A stretch of 64,000 nt of DNA. It comes from Poecilobothrus nobilitatus. Lineage: Eukaryota; Arthropoda; Insecta; Diptera; Dolichopodidae. This document shows positions 39,049 to 49,867 of this stretch, one piece after another. The stretch is from NCBI GenBank assembly GCA_947095535.1, contig OX352772.1, forward strand, positions 102,420,141-102,484,140. The letters run 5' to 3'. Position 1 is the first letter of the stretch, and every line of letters begins with the position of its first letter. Below the pieces are notes generated by a model. That model saw only the letters and a list, made by a program, of their open reading frames with translations, was not told where the DNA came from and made no database searches. The translations under genes were made by a program, and so were the position numbers.

Positions 39049-42000
39049 CATAAAGAAATTATATACATAGAGTATTTACACCGAACAAATTTTTTAAACC
39101 ATTTCTGCACAAAATATAGAACCCCGAAATCTGTTTTGTTGCAGATTAACATATTTTGAACAAAAAATTTATACAGAAATAATATTTATTTGCAGCTTAT
39201 AAAAAAATGAAATGTATTCTTTTCATATTTATACTATTTTATAATTGTAGTGGTATGGTAGTGGTAATATTTTTTTTATTAGTTTTCATTCTTATTTGTT
39301 TGTACGTATGTTTATTAGATTTGAAATGATTAGAATTTGAATGTTTAATAATTTTTGGCTGGCATATATAAATCGTATTAAATAGCGTATGTGTGTGTTT
39401 AGTAAAATTAAAAATGATTTTATTATGCATGTATTTATAAGAACATAACGTATTGAAGTAGGTAAATAAAAAAAAATTAGATAAGTTATAATAAGTGACT
39501 TTTATTAAATATTTTGTTTTAATAAATAAACTTAAGGTAATAAGGGAACAAATCAATGTTAAATTATAGATTCACTGAAATAAAAGTTTCTTTTCCTACT
39601 TAGAGTAAAAATATATAGTCATGATATACCTAGTACTTACTAGTAAAAGTAAATAATTTTTAAAATTTTTGCAAAAAATAATAAAAAAATCAAATTTTAT
39701 TTAACAATTTTCTTTTTAATATTAGTACCTAAATGTTAGAATAGCTAATATTAGAATAGGATTATTAGTAAACTACCTAAATAGGGAATCAAAAAATAAC
39801 AAAAGCACATAAAATTAATTAAAAAAAATGTTTTATTGCTTAAAATTAAAGAATAGAAGGAACACTTTAGAAGGGAAAAAGCCACATGGAAAATTCTAAA
39901 AAATAGTCTGATAGTATTAATTTTCCAAATGGCATAAAAACCCTTTTTATTAGTACATTTACAAAAAAATAAAAATTCAAAATTTATGTAAACAAATTTT
40001 ACAAGAAAATATAAAAAACTATTTACAAAATTATTTACAAAATTACTTCTTTAACATTTAAAAAAATTTAACATAAAAACATAATTAATCATTTTAACAA
40101 TATATATAGGTATTTAACTTAAATTAATAATCTCATGCATTTTTAAATTAATAATCTCATTGATTTTTAACAAAATTTTCATGAAAAAAAAAATAAAAAT
40201 TAAAGTGATGCAATGCAACAGAAGTAAAAAGTGATGCAAAATGCAACAGAAGTAAAAGGTCTTCGCACTTTTTTTCGATCCTGTTCACTTAATTAAATCT
40301 ATTCATAATACATTACTCAAATATGATTTAAATACTGATGACGGCGAAGTTTCTTTTAAAATTATTCGATCGTTTTACTTTCACGAAAGAGACAACAGCC
40401 AAAAAATGTGCCCAATTCATCATTTGAAAGAATGAATGTTAAATTAGCAAGTCAGGTTCTTAGTCGCTCAGTTGCTGCTGCTATTAGGACACTATAGTTT
40501 CAACAAATAAATTCGTTACTCGAAAAAAGTGTGCTTTAGCAACCGCTGATTTCGTATTTAAAATTAATAGGTTATTCGATTGTCTTAATAACAAAAAAAT
40601 ATATGATAAAAACCCATACCGTGTAGCTTTACAATCAAACAATCAAATATTTCAGTACATAATAGAAATGATGGAGTATTTTAAAAATATAAAACCAATC
40701 TCTTCTCCAAAAATTTATTGTATTGAAGGTATGGTCCAAACTTTAACAGGCATTATACAGTGAAGTTCAAATATATTTTCAATTTATAATACAAACGAGT
40801 GTTCTTATTTGCTGTTGTCTCGCCTTAATCAAGATGCTTTAGAAAATTTGTTTTCATTAATTCGTTATAGAAACGGTTGTAATAATAACCCATCTGTCTC
40901 TGAATTCAGTAATATCTTAGCGAAAATCATGTGTGTAAAATTAATTAACTTTAAAATTGAACACTCGAATTGTGAGGAAGATAATGATGAATTTCTTTCA
41001 GACGATTTAGTAAATTATGAATTAGAACAATATAGCTCAGGTACAAATGAAGAAGAAGTTGAAATTGAACAAATTGATGGTAATATTACTAACGTTGTCA
41101 TCAATTATTTAGGAGAAAATTTAGAAAAAACAGAAAGGAATGTTGTTTCGAATAACGCATAAAGGTATATATGTGGTTATATAATTTTTAAGATGATGAA
41201 AAAAATTTCTTGTGTGTCATGTAACGATTTATTTTTTAAGACTTCTGAAAGCCCTTTATTACTTGAATCGGAACAATTTATTTTTCAAAAAAACTACAAA
41301 AATGACTCAGATATTGTCCATTTAAAATCGCCAACAGAAATTTTTTTTGAATTGACCCAATTTCGAATCAATATATTTGATCACTTTTTTTCTCAAAACT
41401 TTCATCAAAAGAACTTAAAAAAAAACATTTTATATTGTTGTTTGGAAGCTACTAATAAATCGGATAAATATTCTACGTGGTTCAACGAAAATGAAAAATG
41501 CTTTACGCATAAAATTAAGTTTTTAGAATTACTAATCGATTTGTTATTGAAAAAAGAAACCAAATGGTTAAAGGAAAAATTAATAATTGAGGAAGAACAA
41601 AAAGCTAAGGAATCCAAGAGGGAAAGACAAAAAAATAGTCAAAAATAATTCAAAACTAAATATATATAGTAGAAATTTTGTCTCACATGGTCTGCAATTT
41701 TTGAATAAATATTTTTTTAAACTTTTTCTTGATTTGTAATGGATTAATAACTTCAATTTTTATTTTTTTTAATGCATTATGAATAGATTTAATTAAGTGA
41801 ACAGGATCGAAAAAATGTGCGAAGACCTTTTACTTCTGTTGCATTTTGCATCACTTTTTACTTCTGTTGCATTGCATCACTTTAATTTTTATTTTTTTTT
41901 TCATGAAAATTTTGTTAAAAATCAATGCATGAGATTATTAATTTAAGTTAAATACCTATATATATTGTTAAAAGGATTAATTATGTTTTTATGTTAAATT

Positions 42001-43012
42001 TTTTTAAATGTTAAAGAAGTAATTTTGTAAATAATTTTGTAAATAGTTTTTTATATTTTCTTGTAAAATTTGTTTACATAAATTTTGAATTTTTATTTTT
42101 TTGTAAATGTACTAATAAAAAGGGTTTTTATGCCATTTGGAAAATTAATACTATCAGACTATTTTTTAGAATTTTCCATGTGGCTTTTTCCCTTCTAAAG
42201 TGTTCCTTCTATTCTTTAATTTTAAGCAATAAAACATTTTTTTTAATTAATTTTATGTGCTTTTGTTATTTTTTGATTCCCTATTTAGGTACTTTACTAA
42301 TAATCCTATACTAATATTTGCTATTCTAACATTTAGGTACTAATATTAAAAAGAAAATTGTTAAATAAATTTTGATTTTTTTATTAATTTTTGCAAAAGT
42401 TTTAAAAATTATTTACTTTTACTAGTACTAGGTATATCATGACTACCTATATATTTACTCTAAGTAGGAAAAGAATCTTTTATTTCAGTGAATCTATAAT
42501 TTAACATTGATTTGTTCCCTTATTACCTTAAGTTTATTTATTAAAACAAAATATTTAATAAAAGTCACTTATTATCACTTATCGAATTTTTTATTTATTT
42601 ACCTACTTCAATACGTTATGTTCTTATACATGCATAATAAAATCATTTTTAATTTTACTAAACACACACATACGCTATTTAATACGATTTATATATGCCA
42701 GCCAAAAATTATTAAACATTCAAATTCTAATCATTTCAAATCTAATAAACATACGTACAAACAAATAAGAATGAAACGAATAAAAAAAAATATTTTCACT
42801 ACCATACCACTACAATTATAAAATAGTATAAATAAGAAAAGAATCCATTTCATTTTTTTATAAGCTGCAAATAAATATTATTTCTGTATAAATTTTTTGT
42901 TCAAAATATGTTAATCTGCAACAAAACAGAATTTCGGGGTTCTATATTTTGTGCAGAAATGGTTTAAAAAATTTGTTCGGTGTAAATACTCTATGTATAT
43001 GATTTCTTTATG
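39049..43012. mobile_element. P-like DNA transposon copy 2 with 1.25-kb inverted repeats
   Basis: Starts CATAAAGAAATTATATACAT and ends with the inverse. The arms 39049-40315 and 41768-43012 are inverted copies. The 7-bp duplication TTACTAC flanks it, and the intact target in the left B arm proves the insertion. The 1.45-kb core contains the C-terminal part of a P-element-type transposase. The structure is close to a fold-back element. It is the better-preserved relative of copy 1 (1446-5605). Confidence 0.9.
40340..41648 (+). pseudogene. P-element/THAP9-type transposase, C-terminal part, broken
   Basis: The frame at 40809-41648 contains L-N-Q-D-A-L-E-N-L-F-S-L-I-R then N-N-N-P-S, the hallmark of the P-element transposase C-terminus. 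It is followed after an in-frame TAA (41160-41162) by Y-I-C-G-Y-I and a C-x-x-C motif. Upstream, 40340-40800 reads the preceding helices (A-T-A-D-F-V-F-K-I-N) with several stops, including TGA near 40761. The N-terminal THAP zinc finger and the catalytic core are not present in the element. The lysine-rich tail is the piece shared with copy 1. Confidence 0.8.
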
Positions 43013-44343
43013 TTACTACTTACTACCTGTTGATAATCAAGGTCAAGATCAATATTTACTTCACCCCTTTATTTTATATCAAATATTTTGCACATATTAT
43101 TAATATGCTTTTTTTTATTTTCCCTTACAAAAAAAAATAATATCCTTTTTCATTTTTAAAAAAGTATTTTGCGCATAATATCTATCTATCTACATTTTTT
43201 TCGTTCTGTTTAACTGTTTTGCTTCAGCAAGTTCAATATTAGATTTGATTTTTTCTTTACCCTTACACAAAAACAAAATAATATCCTTTTCATTTTTAAA
43301 AAAAAAAAAATTATGTTGCGCATTATAATATATAATATATATTATATAATATATCCTCACAACTTTATTTTATCGTTTCTCGCTTCAGTAATTTTAAGTT
43401 CAAGGTCAACTTTAAAATCTATTAAATATATTATCTACCATATCCTTTTTTATTTTGCAAAAAATATTTATAAAATTTATTTTTATAAAAAAAATACACA
43501 CATATTATGTACTTACCTATTTTTATACTTACCTTTATTTAATATTATTTTTCTCCCTTAATTTTTTATAAAAAACATTATGTAACCTTTATTTAATCCC
43601 TAAAAACATTCTCCCTAAAAACAAAAAATCACTCAAACGGAACCCCCTATTTTACTATTCTCAATATAATATTTTTATAACTACCAATATCTTTTTTTAA
43701 ATTCAATCATATAACTCACAGATACAAAAATTTCAAACAACCCTTCATTTATAAACTCAAATTAACATATAACTTGCAATCAACTCTATAGTGTAATGGT
43801 TAAAGAGTTCACATTTGTAAAATTTATATTCAAATAGTACCCCGGTTCAAATCCCCTTGTATTCTATATTTCTTTTATTCTATTTCCAATTTATCCCTTA
43901 AAACAATAATCATCGTTCCCCCTTCTCATAATTAACCCCCTCTATTATATTCCTTAAATCACGTGACACCCTACACAAAATTTATTGTACAACCCTCACC
44001 AAAACTAAAATTAAATCACTCCACCTACATATCTACATCATCGTCTACTCACTCCCCTACACAAATTACTTAAATTACTAAGTCATCTATCAGGTCAAAT
44101 ACCTTTTCCATAACAACTTACACCCTAATATTTATATACTCTCTCTCTCTCTCTCTACTTATTCAATATTCAAGACCCCCTCTCTTTACGTATTAAATTT
44201 TCTCTTTACTAATAACTTATTACTTAACCCTTTCATAATTAATATTCACCCCTTCTCTCTAGAGATTCACACACACACACACACACTAATATCTCACCCC
44301 CTACACTAATATTTCATAATCACTCAAGCGTGACACCCCTACT
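43013..44343 (-). repeat. Polinton B right terminal inverted repeat, outer part
   Basis: Inverse of 24250-25620. It shows the same order: Ftz-F1-like TCAAGGTCA near 43042 and 43400, poly-A blocks, the tRNA-like sequence, a CT run near 44140, and an AC run near 44267-44286 that is shorter than the GT run in the left arm. It ends GACACCCCTACT. Confidence 0.82.
43783..43866 (+). other. tRNA-like sequence in Polinton B right arm
   Basis: Plus-strand counterpart of 24731-24813 with TAGTGTAATGGTTA and GGTTCAAATCC. One base in the A box differs between arms (GTG versus GCG). Stems do not form a standard cloverleaf, so it is kept as tRNA-like only. Confidence 0.35.
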
Positions 44344-44533
44344 CTTAGGGGTGTCACGCTTGTAGGTAAGGTCAAGTCACCCCCGCAGTAGGTAATCCTG
44401 CACTTGGGAATGGGAAAAAATCATGCCATATCGCACCAAAGACCACGCCCACTGATCTATATTTTCATTGATGGGTTTAATGTAGGTTATTCTTGGTTAG
44501 TAGGTCAAAAACTTGTTTTGTTTATTTTGCTTT

Positions 44534-44985
44534 AGGTTATAAGCATGGGTTATTAACTTATAAGTTGCAAGTGATTGTATAGTAGGAAATGAAGGTTGTT
44601 GGTACTGTAGAAGTTGTTAGGCAAGGTTAATGAACTAGACAAGCTTAGGTTATAAGCATGGGTTAACTTATAAGTTGCAAGTGGTTGTATAGTAGGAAAT
44701 GAAGGTTGTTGGTACTGTAGAAGTTGTTAGGCAAGGTTAATGAACTGGACAAATTTAGGTTATAAGCATGGGTTGTTAACTTATAAGTTGCAAGTGGTTG
44801 TATATTAGGAAATAAAGGTTGTTGATACTGTAGAAGTTGTTAGGCAAGGTTAATGAACTGAACAAGTTTAGGTTATAAGCATGGGTTGTTAACTTATAAG
44901 TTGCAAGTGATTGTATAGTAGGAACTGAAGGTTGTTGGTACTGTAGAAGTTGTTAGGCAAGGTTAATGAACTGAACAAGTTTAGG
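44534..44985 (+). repeat. 112-bp tandem repeat in left arm of C, four copies
   Basis: Unit AGGTTATAAGCATGGGTT, then ACTTATAAGTTGCAAGTG, then GTAGAAGTTGTTAGGCAAGG. Starts at 44534, 44647, 44757 and 44869. The right arm has seven copies in inverse orientation, and the orphan arm at 955-1445 has none. Confidence 0.9.
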
Positions 44986-45407
44986 ATATTTAGGTTTTTC
45001 AATAAATTCATTGATACTTTGTAATAGGATATCATACAAATAGAAAGATGATTTTTTTCAGGTCAAATCAAGTTGATCAAATTGCGCAAAATCGCATGCT
45101 TAATAAAATATACCTACATACGTAAAAGGAGATAAAAGAAACGAAAAAAACTTGTTTTTATTATTTAATAAGAAAAATATTCATAGGTACTTTTGAATAC
45201 CAAGATGTAAATAATAAAAATAAAAACAAAAGGTAAACAAGAAGTAGGTACAAAGTGTATTTTTGTTTATTAAAGAAGATCAATAATTGTTGTAAGTTGT
45301 TATTATAGTTTTAAAGCTGCAAAATAAAAAAAATAAAAATTGTGGAATTATAGGTGCATCTGTTATGTAAGATTTTTCTGTTTTTATAATAACATTGAGA
45401 AAATAAC

Positions 45408-46012
45408 CGGAAATCTTTGATTTACTTGGTTTTGTTATTATTGCGTTACATTCTATACTGTAAGGAATCAAAACGGCAAGCTAATTGCTTTTGGTACCTA
45501 TTTGAAAACAAAAATAAAACAAATTTATTTATATGTTTGAAATAATTTTGTATTTGAAAATATTTTACAATTTTACAGAAATCTGTGTTCATGGAAATCA
45601 TCACATGGAAAATTCTAAAAAATAGTCTGATAGTATTAATTTTCCAAATGGCATAAAAACCCTTTTTATTAGTACATTTACAAAAAAATAAAAATTCAAA
45701 ATTTATGTAAACAAATTTTACAAGAAAATATAAAAAACTATTTACAAAATTATTTACAAAATTACTTCTTTAACATTTAAAAAAATTTAACATAAAAACA
45801 TAATTAATCCTTTTAACAATATATATATAACGGAAATCTTTGATTTACTTGGTTTTGTTATTATTGCGTTACATTCTATACTGTAAGGAATCAAAACGGC
45901 AAGCTAATTGCTTTTGGTACCTATTTGAAAACAAAAATAAAACAAATTTATTTATATGTTTGAAATAATTTTGTATTTGAAAATATTTTACAATTTTACA
46001 GAAATCTGTGTT
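45408..46012. repeat. 182-bp direct repeats flanking a P-like fragment
   Basis: 45408-45589 and 45831-46012 are the same 182 bp, from CGGAAATCTTTG to AAATCTGTGTT. Between them, 45603-45828 is a piece of the P-like terminal repeat matching 39882-40107. The copy is too short to be an element and has no element ends. Such a filler with a long flanking duplication looks like break repair. Confidence 0.85.
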
Positions 46013-46216
46013 GGAAAATTTTTTTACGATGATTAGATGTTAAGATTTTAGAAATAGCGAGACCAACTTTTTCTATACGTCGTTGAAATCTACTTCTATC
46101 ACGTGCGTATTCTTCCCAATGACCTTTCCTTGCTGATCTATATAGACCAATACATGCATAACGTGAATTTCTTGTTTTATGTTGAAGTAAACTTTTTTTT
46201 TGTTATTTAAATTCAT
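45996..46216 (-). pseudogene. YARDR small basic protein, Polinton C copy
   Basis: Reads from ATG 46216 (M-N-L-N-N-K-K-K). A run of nine A where ten are needed shifts the frame. After it come R-Y-A-C-I-G-L-Y-R-S-A-R-K, W-E-E-Y-A-R-D-R, R-F-Q-R-R-I, S-K-I-L-T and a final Q-H-R-F-L before TAA (complement of 45996-45998). The frame after the shift is fully open. It follows the RNase-H-like gene on the same strand, as in B. Confidence 0.6.
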
Positions 46217-46243
46217 ATTGTGCAAGTATGAAAATTGAAGATC

Positions 46244-46734
46244 TTAATCTAACATTTTTTCGTTTAAAAGATGCATATATACATTAAAACAATTTTTAAC
46301 AGCACATCTGGAACTCTTGTTTGATAAGTGTATAGGACAATTTGAATTAAAGTTTTCAATCTTTTGTAATGATGGCAAGTGTCTGCTTAGATCTTCTATT
46401 TTAACACTGTCAATGTACTTGTGAAGGAAAAGTTTTTTTTGTTTTCCTTTAACTTAAATTTTTTCCGCTGACTCTAAATAGTGTTTTAATATACATTTTA
46501 CATCTAAATATTCAACTAAACCGTTATTCCATTTAAGTCCATTTATTTTATTTTCGCAATACGGTTATTATATTTCACATCTTGACTAAGCTCTTCTGCG
46601 GGGTGCGGTGCTTTGAAATGATACACAGTTGGAATTAAACTTCCTTTTTCAAGAATGACTAACTCTTTTAGGAAATATTGTTTTTCATTTCCTTGAAAAA
46701 ATTGTAGGTTAACTATAAAAACTTGTTTAACCAT
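46244..46734 (-). pseudogene. RNase-H-like candidate, Polinton C copy
   Basis: Starts M-V-K-Q-V-F-I-V-N-L-Q-F; the Asp of V-D-L-Q-F in A and B is Asn here. A one-base deletion after K-Y-N-N shifts the frame near 46560 and a stop precedes V-K-G-K-Q-K near 46455. The rest, including C-P-I-H and C-A-V-K-N-C, remains readable. It is divergent from the ATPase. Confidence 0.7.
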
Positions 46735-46828
46735 GTCGAAGGTTTGTAAAAGAATGTTCAATGAAATAACTAAATTTACATTTATATTCATTTCGAAGAA
46801 GAGCTGTTCATATAAATATAGGTTAGCA

Positions 46829-47521
46829 ATGATTGTTTTAACTAATACAACTATGTTGTTTCACCCATTTACAATGATGGTGGCGGGGCCATCCTGCTGT
46901 GGTAAAAACACATTTATTCGTAATTTAATAAAATATAAAGAAGAAAATATACAACCACATATTAATAAAATTATTTGGTGTAATCCAGACAAAAATGCTG
47001 TTCCACTATATATGAAAGATGTTGAATATAGTAAAACTATTCCAGATTTTATTGATAATCAAGAACCTTTGTTAGTTATTATCGATGATATGATGTTAAG
47101 TTCTCATGATAAGTTTGTATGTGATTTATTTACTAGAGGATCACATAATAGAAATTTATCTTTAATATTTGTAACACAAAATGTTTTTCACCAGGGTAAA
47201 TTTTCAAGAGATATTTCACTCAACTGTAAATATTTAGTACTTTTCAAAAATCCAAGAGATAAATCGCAGATATTAGCTCGCCAGATATATCCCAATCAAA
47301 TTAAAGCATTTGAAAAAGTATATAATGATGTGACGTCAGTCCCATATGGCTATATATTAATAGATCTTACTCAAGACGTTAATGATATATTTCGATTAAG
47401 AAGTGATATATTTGGGAAAGGTTTGTGTTATTGTACGAGAGATCAATTAGAACAATTTGGGGAGGAATATGAAACGTTTGAAGACCAATCGACATATATT
47501 GCACCTATTAAAAACCTCTAA
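46829..47521 (+). CDS. Packaging ATPase, Polinton C copy
   Basis: Open frame from ATG 46829 (M-I-V-L-T-N-T-T-M), about 230 residues and about 90 percent identical to A by eye. Walker A reads G-P-S-C-C-G-K-N-T-F: the Thr/Ser that follows the Lys and binds Mg-ATP is Asn, which should abolish activity. Two residues after S-Q-I-L are deleted. Walker B (V-I-I-D-D-M) is kept. The frame is open upstream to 46733, but that part overlaps the divergent gene and is unlikely to be used. Confidence 0.85.
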   Translation: MIVLTNTTMLFHPFTMMVAGPSCCGKNTFIRNLIKYKEENIQPHINKIIWCNPDKNAVPLYMKDVEYSKTIPDFIDNQEPLLVIIDDMMLSSHDKFVCDLFTRGSHNRNLSLIFVTQNVFHQGKFSRDISLNCKYLVLFKNPRDKSQILARQIYPNQIKAFEKVYNDVTSVPYGYILIDLTQDVNDIFRLRSDIFGKGLCYCTRDQLEQFGEEYETFEDQSTYIAPIKNL

Positions 47522-47790
47522 ACCAAAATTCCAGAAAGTAATTATAAAACACTGTGACCCTGAAGTAATAAAAACATTTTGCGAAATCTCTTTAAATATT
47601 TTAAAAGGTAATTGTAATCTGAGTAAAAAAGCAACAACCCAATTACGAAAGTATAAAAAAGAATTAAGATCACTTATTTGCCGGAAAAAATCTATAAATA
47701 GCAAAAGAAAAATTATTATTCCACGTGGATGGATTTTTACCTACACTTCTTGGTGCAATACTATCAGGGATAATCGGAAATTTTATAAAA
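47469..47790 (+). pseudogene. Small basic protein with hydrophobic tail, Polinton C copy
   Basis: Starts M-K-R-L-K-T-N-R. It is open until an extra base near 47727 (after P-R-G) shifts the frame, so the hydrophobic G-G-F-L-P tail is lost and the frame runs into the next gene. Otherwise close to A. Confidence 0.75.
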
Positions 47791-48479
47791 TGAATAATAC
47801 AACATTTAATAAAATGATAATTTTAAAAGCTGAGATTTATGAAAGAATGAAGCAAAATGCAGACATTGAACTCAATGAATTGGATAAAAATATGAAAAAA
47901 ATATTGTTAAATAAACATCTCACGGATACTTAAAAATGGTATTTATACAGACAAAATTTATTTAAAATAAGAAACAAAAAACGACAACTTCCTAGAAATA
48001 AAGAGGAGAAAATAAAAATTACGGAAACAAAAGGTACTCAAACTCGTGCAAAACCAATGTATATAGATGCGGAAACTCAATCGCATTTTCCTGAATATAA
48101 GAATGTTGGAATACAAGTTGTTCCTGAAGAAGAAGAAGTATATGAAAAAGAAGCTGATGACGAAGTATTTGATGATGAAATTGAGGAAAATGTTTTAACA
48201 AAAGCATTGTCAGCTGCTTCAGTTGGAGAACGTCTTAGAAAAAGAAAATCAATTAGAAATCAAAATGTACAAATTTTTGAAACTGATACAGGAGACATTA
48301 TAACTGTTCCTTTAGATAGCCCAAGCCCACCAACGAAAAAAGAAAAAACTATAAATAGCAAAGAGTTGAATAATTCATCAAGACGTGTTTTCAGGTCAGC
48401 AGTAGGTAATACTGAAACAGAACTTAATTTTCCAATTCGTAAGAATAAATCCGCAAGCTCATGGACAACATACAAGTAA
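47790..48479 (+). pseudogene. 229-residue conserved protein, Polinton C copy
   Basis: From ATG 47790 the frame is the same as in A except for TAA at 47931-47933, between L-T-D-T and K-W-Y-L-Y-R. Identity to A rises along the gene: several changes in the first third, almost none after about 48050. This marks one edge of the near-identical tract. Confidence 0.8.
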
Positions 48480-49378
48480 ATGATGAATTTTATGTCACTT
48501 TACTCAGTGATTCATCTATCAACTATTATCCAGAAAATTCATTATCATCTTTTACAAATAAAATGAATAAATACATGTGTGATTCAAGGTGGAAAGTCGG
48601 TATTTCAGAAATGTATGTTAATGATTTCGTTCCAAATGTGTATGGTGAAGAATGGGAAAAAAGTACTCAAATATTTATTAAAGGTATGCAGAAAGATATG
48701 ATAGGGGTTGGAACATCATATATTCCATACATAGAAAAACAAATGATATGCGACTGGAAAGTTTTTCTACTACCAATACTAATTCAAAATATACGCCCAC
48801 TTAATAGGTTTACAAGGAAAGAAGTTGAACGACAGTTGATTTGGGGAATTTTTAATTTTATAAACGATGAAGTTCATTATACACAACCAATAAAAGCTGA
48901 GGAGATGCCTAAAAATTTAAGTTACACCACAATATGTGTTACTAAGCCTAAAATAGATATAAAAATAAGAGCAAATTACGCTTATACCCTCGAAGGACTT
49001 TTGACAACATGTTTCAATCAAGTATCTTTTAAAGTTACAGATTTTAAAAAATATAAATCACGTGTAATAGAAGCTTTCAAAACTTTTATAGATAGTGTAC
49101 AATTGATTCCCATTAGTAAACCAGATATGTTTTTTATATACACAGATATAATTGAACCGCAAAAACTAGGTGATAAAGATATAAGGTGTTTAAGATCTGT
49201 TAACATACAAAATTCTTTCACTGATACTGTAAAAGAATTTAGTAATATTCAATATTGCAATGTGGAGAAATCATTTAATAACATTTCATTACTTTTATGT
49301 GATAAATATGGATACAAAATAAACTTTTCCAATAGTTCAATTCCAACAAAAATTGTATTACATTTTAAAAAAGTATAA
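48461..49378 (+). CDS. Penton-type minor capsid protein, Polinton C copy
   Basis: 305 residues, intact. It differs from the A protein at only about two residues (A-T-L-L to V-T-L-L and S-M-N to S-I-N in the N-terminal signature). It overlaps the upstream gene by 19 bp. Confidence 0.88.
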   Translation: MDNIQVNDEFYVTLLSDSSINYYPENSLSSFTNKMNKYMCDSRWKVGISEMYVNDFVPNVYGEEWEKSTQIFIKGMQKDMIGVGTSYIPYIEKQMICDWKVFLLPILIQNIRPLNRFTRKEVERQLIWGIFNFINDEVHYTQPIKAEEMPKNLSYTTICVTKPKIDIKIRANYAYTLEGLLTTCFNQVSFKVTDFKKYKSRVIEAFKTFIDSVQLIPISKPDMFFIYTDIIEPQKLGDKDIRCLRSVNIQNSFTDTVKEFSNIQYCNVEKSFNNISLLLCDKYGYKINFSNSSIPTKIVLHFKKV

Positions 49379-49424
49379 ATAAAAGCGATTTTACAAAACT
49401 ATATATTATTTTATTTTATTCATT

Positions 49425-49865
49425 ATGGAGAGAGCGTACTACAAATATTATTTAGTTCAATCAGGAAAAGGTCTTGAGGATATTGGTCCTTTGTTACACT
49501 CAATTGTACCTTACCAAAGGGGACGAGGGTTAGGGAGCTTTTTCGGTGGTCTTTTTAGATATTTAAAACCAATATTTACGTCTGGAGCTAATATATTTAA
49601 AAAAGAGGTTATTAACTCTGGTATTAATGCATTATCTGATATTGCCACAGGGGCAAATGTAAAAGAAGTGGTTCAAGATCGAAGTAAAGAGATAATGAAA
49701 AATGTAAGACGAGGTGCAGTTCGGAAACTCAATGAAATGTATGGACAAGGCAAAAGAAAACGAAGAAAATCTATAAAAAGACCTCTCATTAATAATTTAA
49801 ATTATTTTACGTCGAAGCGACGCAAAGTTAATAACAAAAACAAACAAAAAGATATTTTTGAATAA
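49425..49865 (+). CDS. Small basic glycine-rich virion protein (pVI/pX-like), Polinton C
   Basis: 146 residues, the same protein as at 19088-19528 with no difference seen. It is followed 2 bp later by the capsid ATG. Confidence 0.78.
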   Translation: MERAYYKYYLVQSGKGLEDIGPLLHSIVPYQRGRGLGSFFGGLFRYLKPIFTSGANIFKKEVINSGINALSDIATGANVKEVVQDRSKEIMKNVRRGAVRKLNEMYGQGKRKRRKSIKRPLINNLNYFTSKRRKVNNKNKQKDIFE

Positions 49866-49867
49866 TT

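Larger units (their letters stand above)
24250..44343. mobile_element. Polinton element B, inserted in the left arm of C
   Basis: Long inverted arms (24250-25912 versus 38760-39048 plus 43013-44343) bound a set of Polinton genes. The end AGTAGGCGTGTCACGC starts at 24250 and its inverse ends at 44343. The exact boundary is blurred: a 32-bp direct copy of the left end lies just outside (24218-24249) and an inverted copy lies outside the right end, so no clean duplication was found. All major genes show stops, frameshifts or deletions. It is about 20 kb with the internal P-like element, about 16 kb without. Confidence 0.82.
44350..46030 (+). repeat. Polinton C left terminal repeat, inner part
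   Basis: Continues the C arm after the B insertion: the CTGCACTTGGGAATGGG block, the CCACGCCCACTG block, four tandem repeats (44534-44985), then blocks matching the inverse of 58640-59480. An insertion of P-like arm sequence with a 182-bp duplication (45408-46012) enlarges its inner end. Confidence 0.8.
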
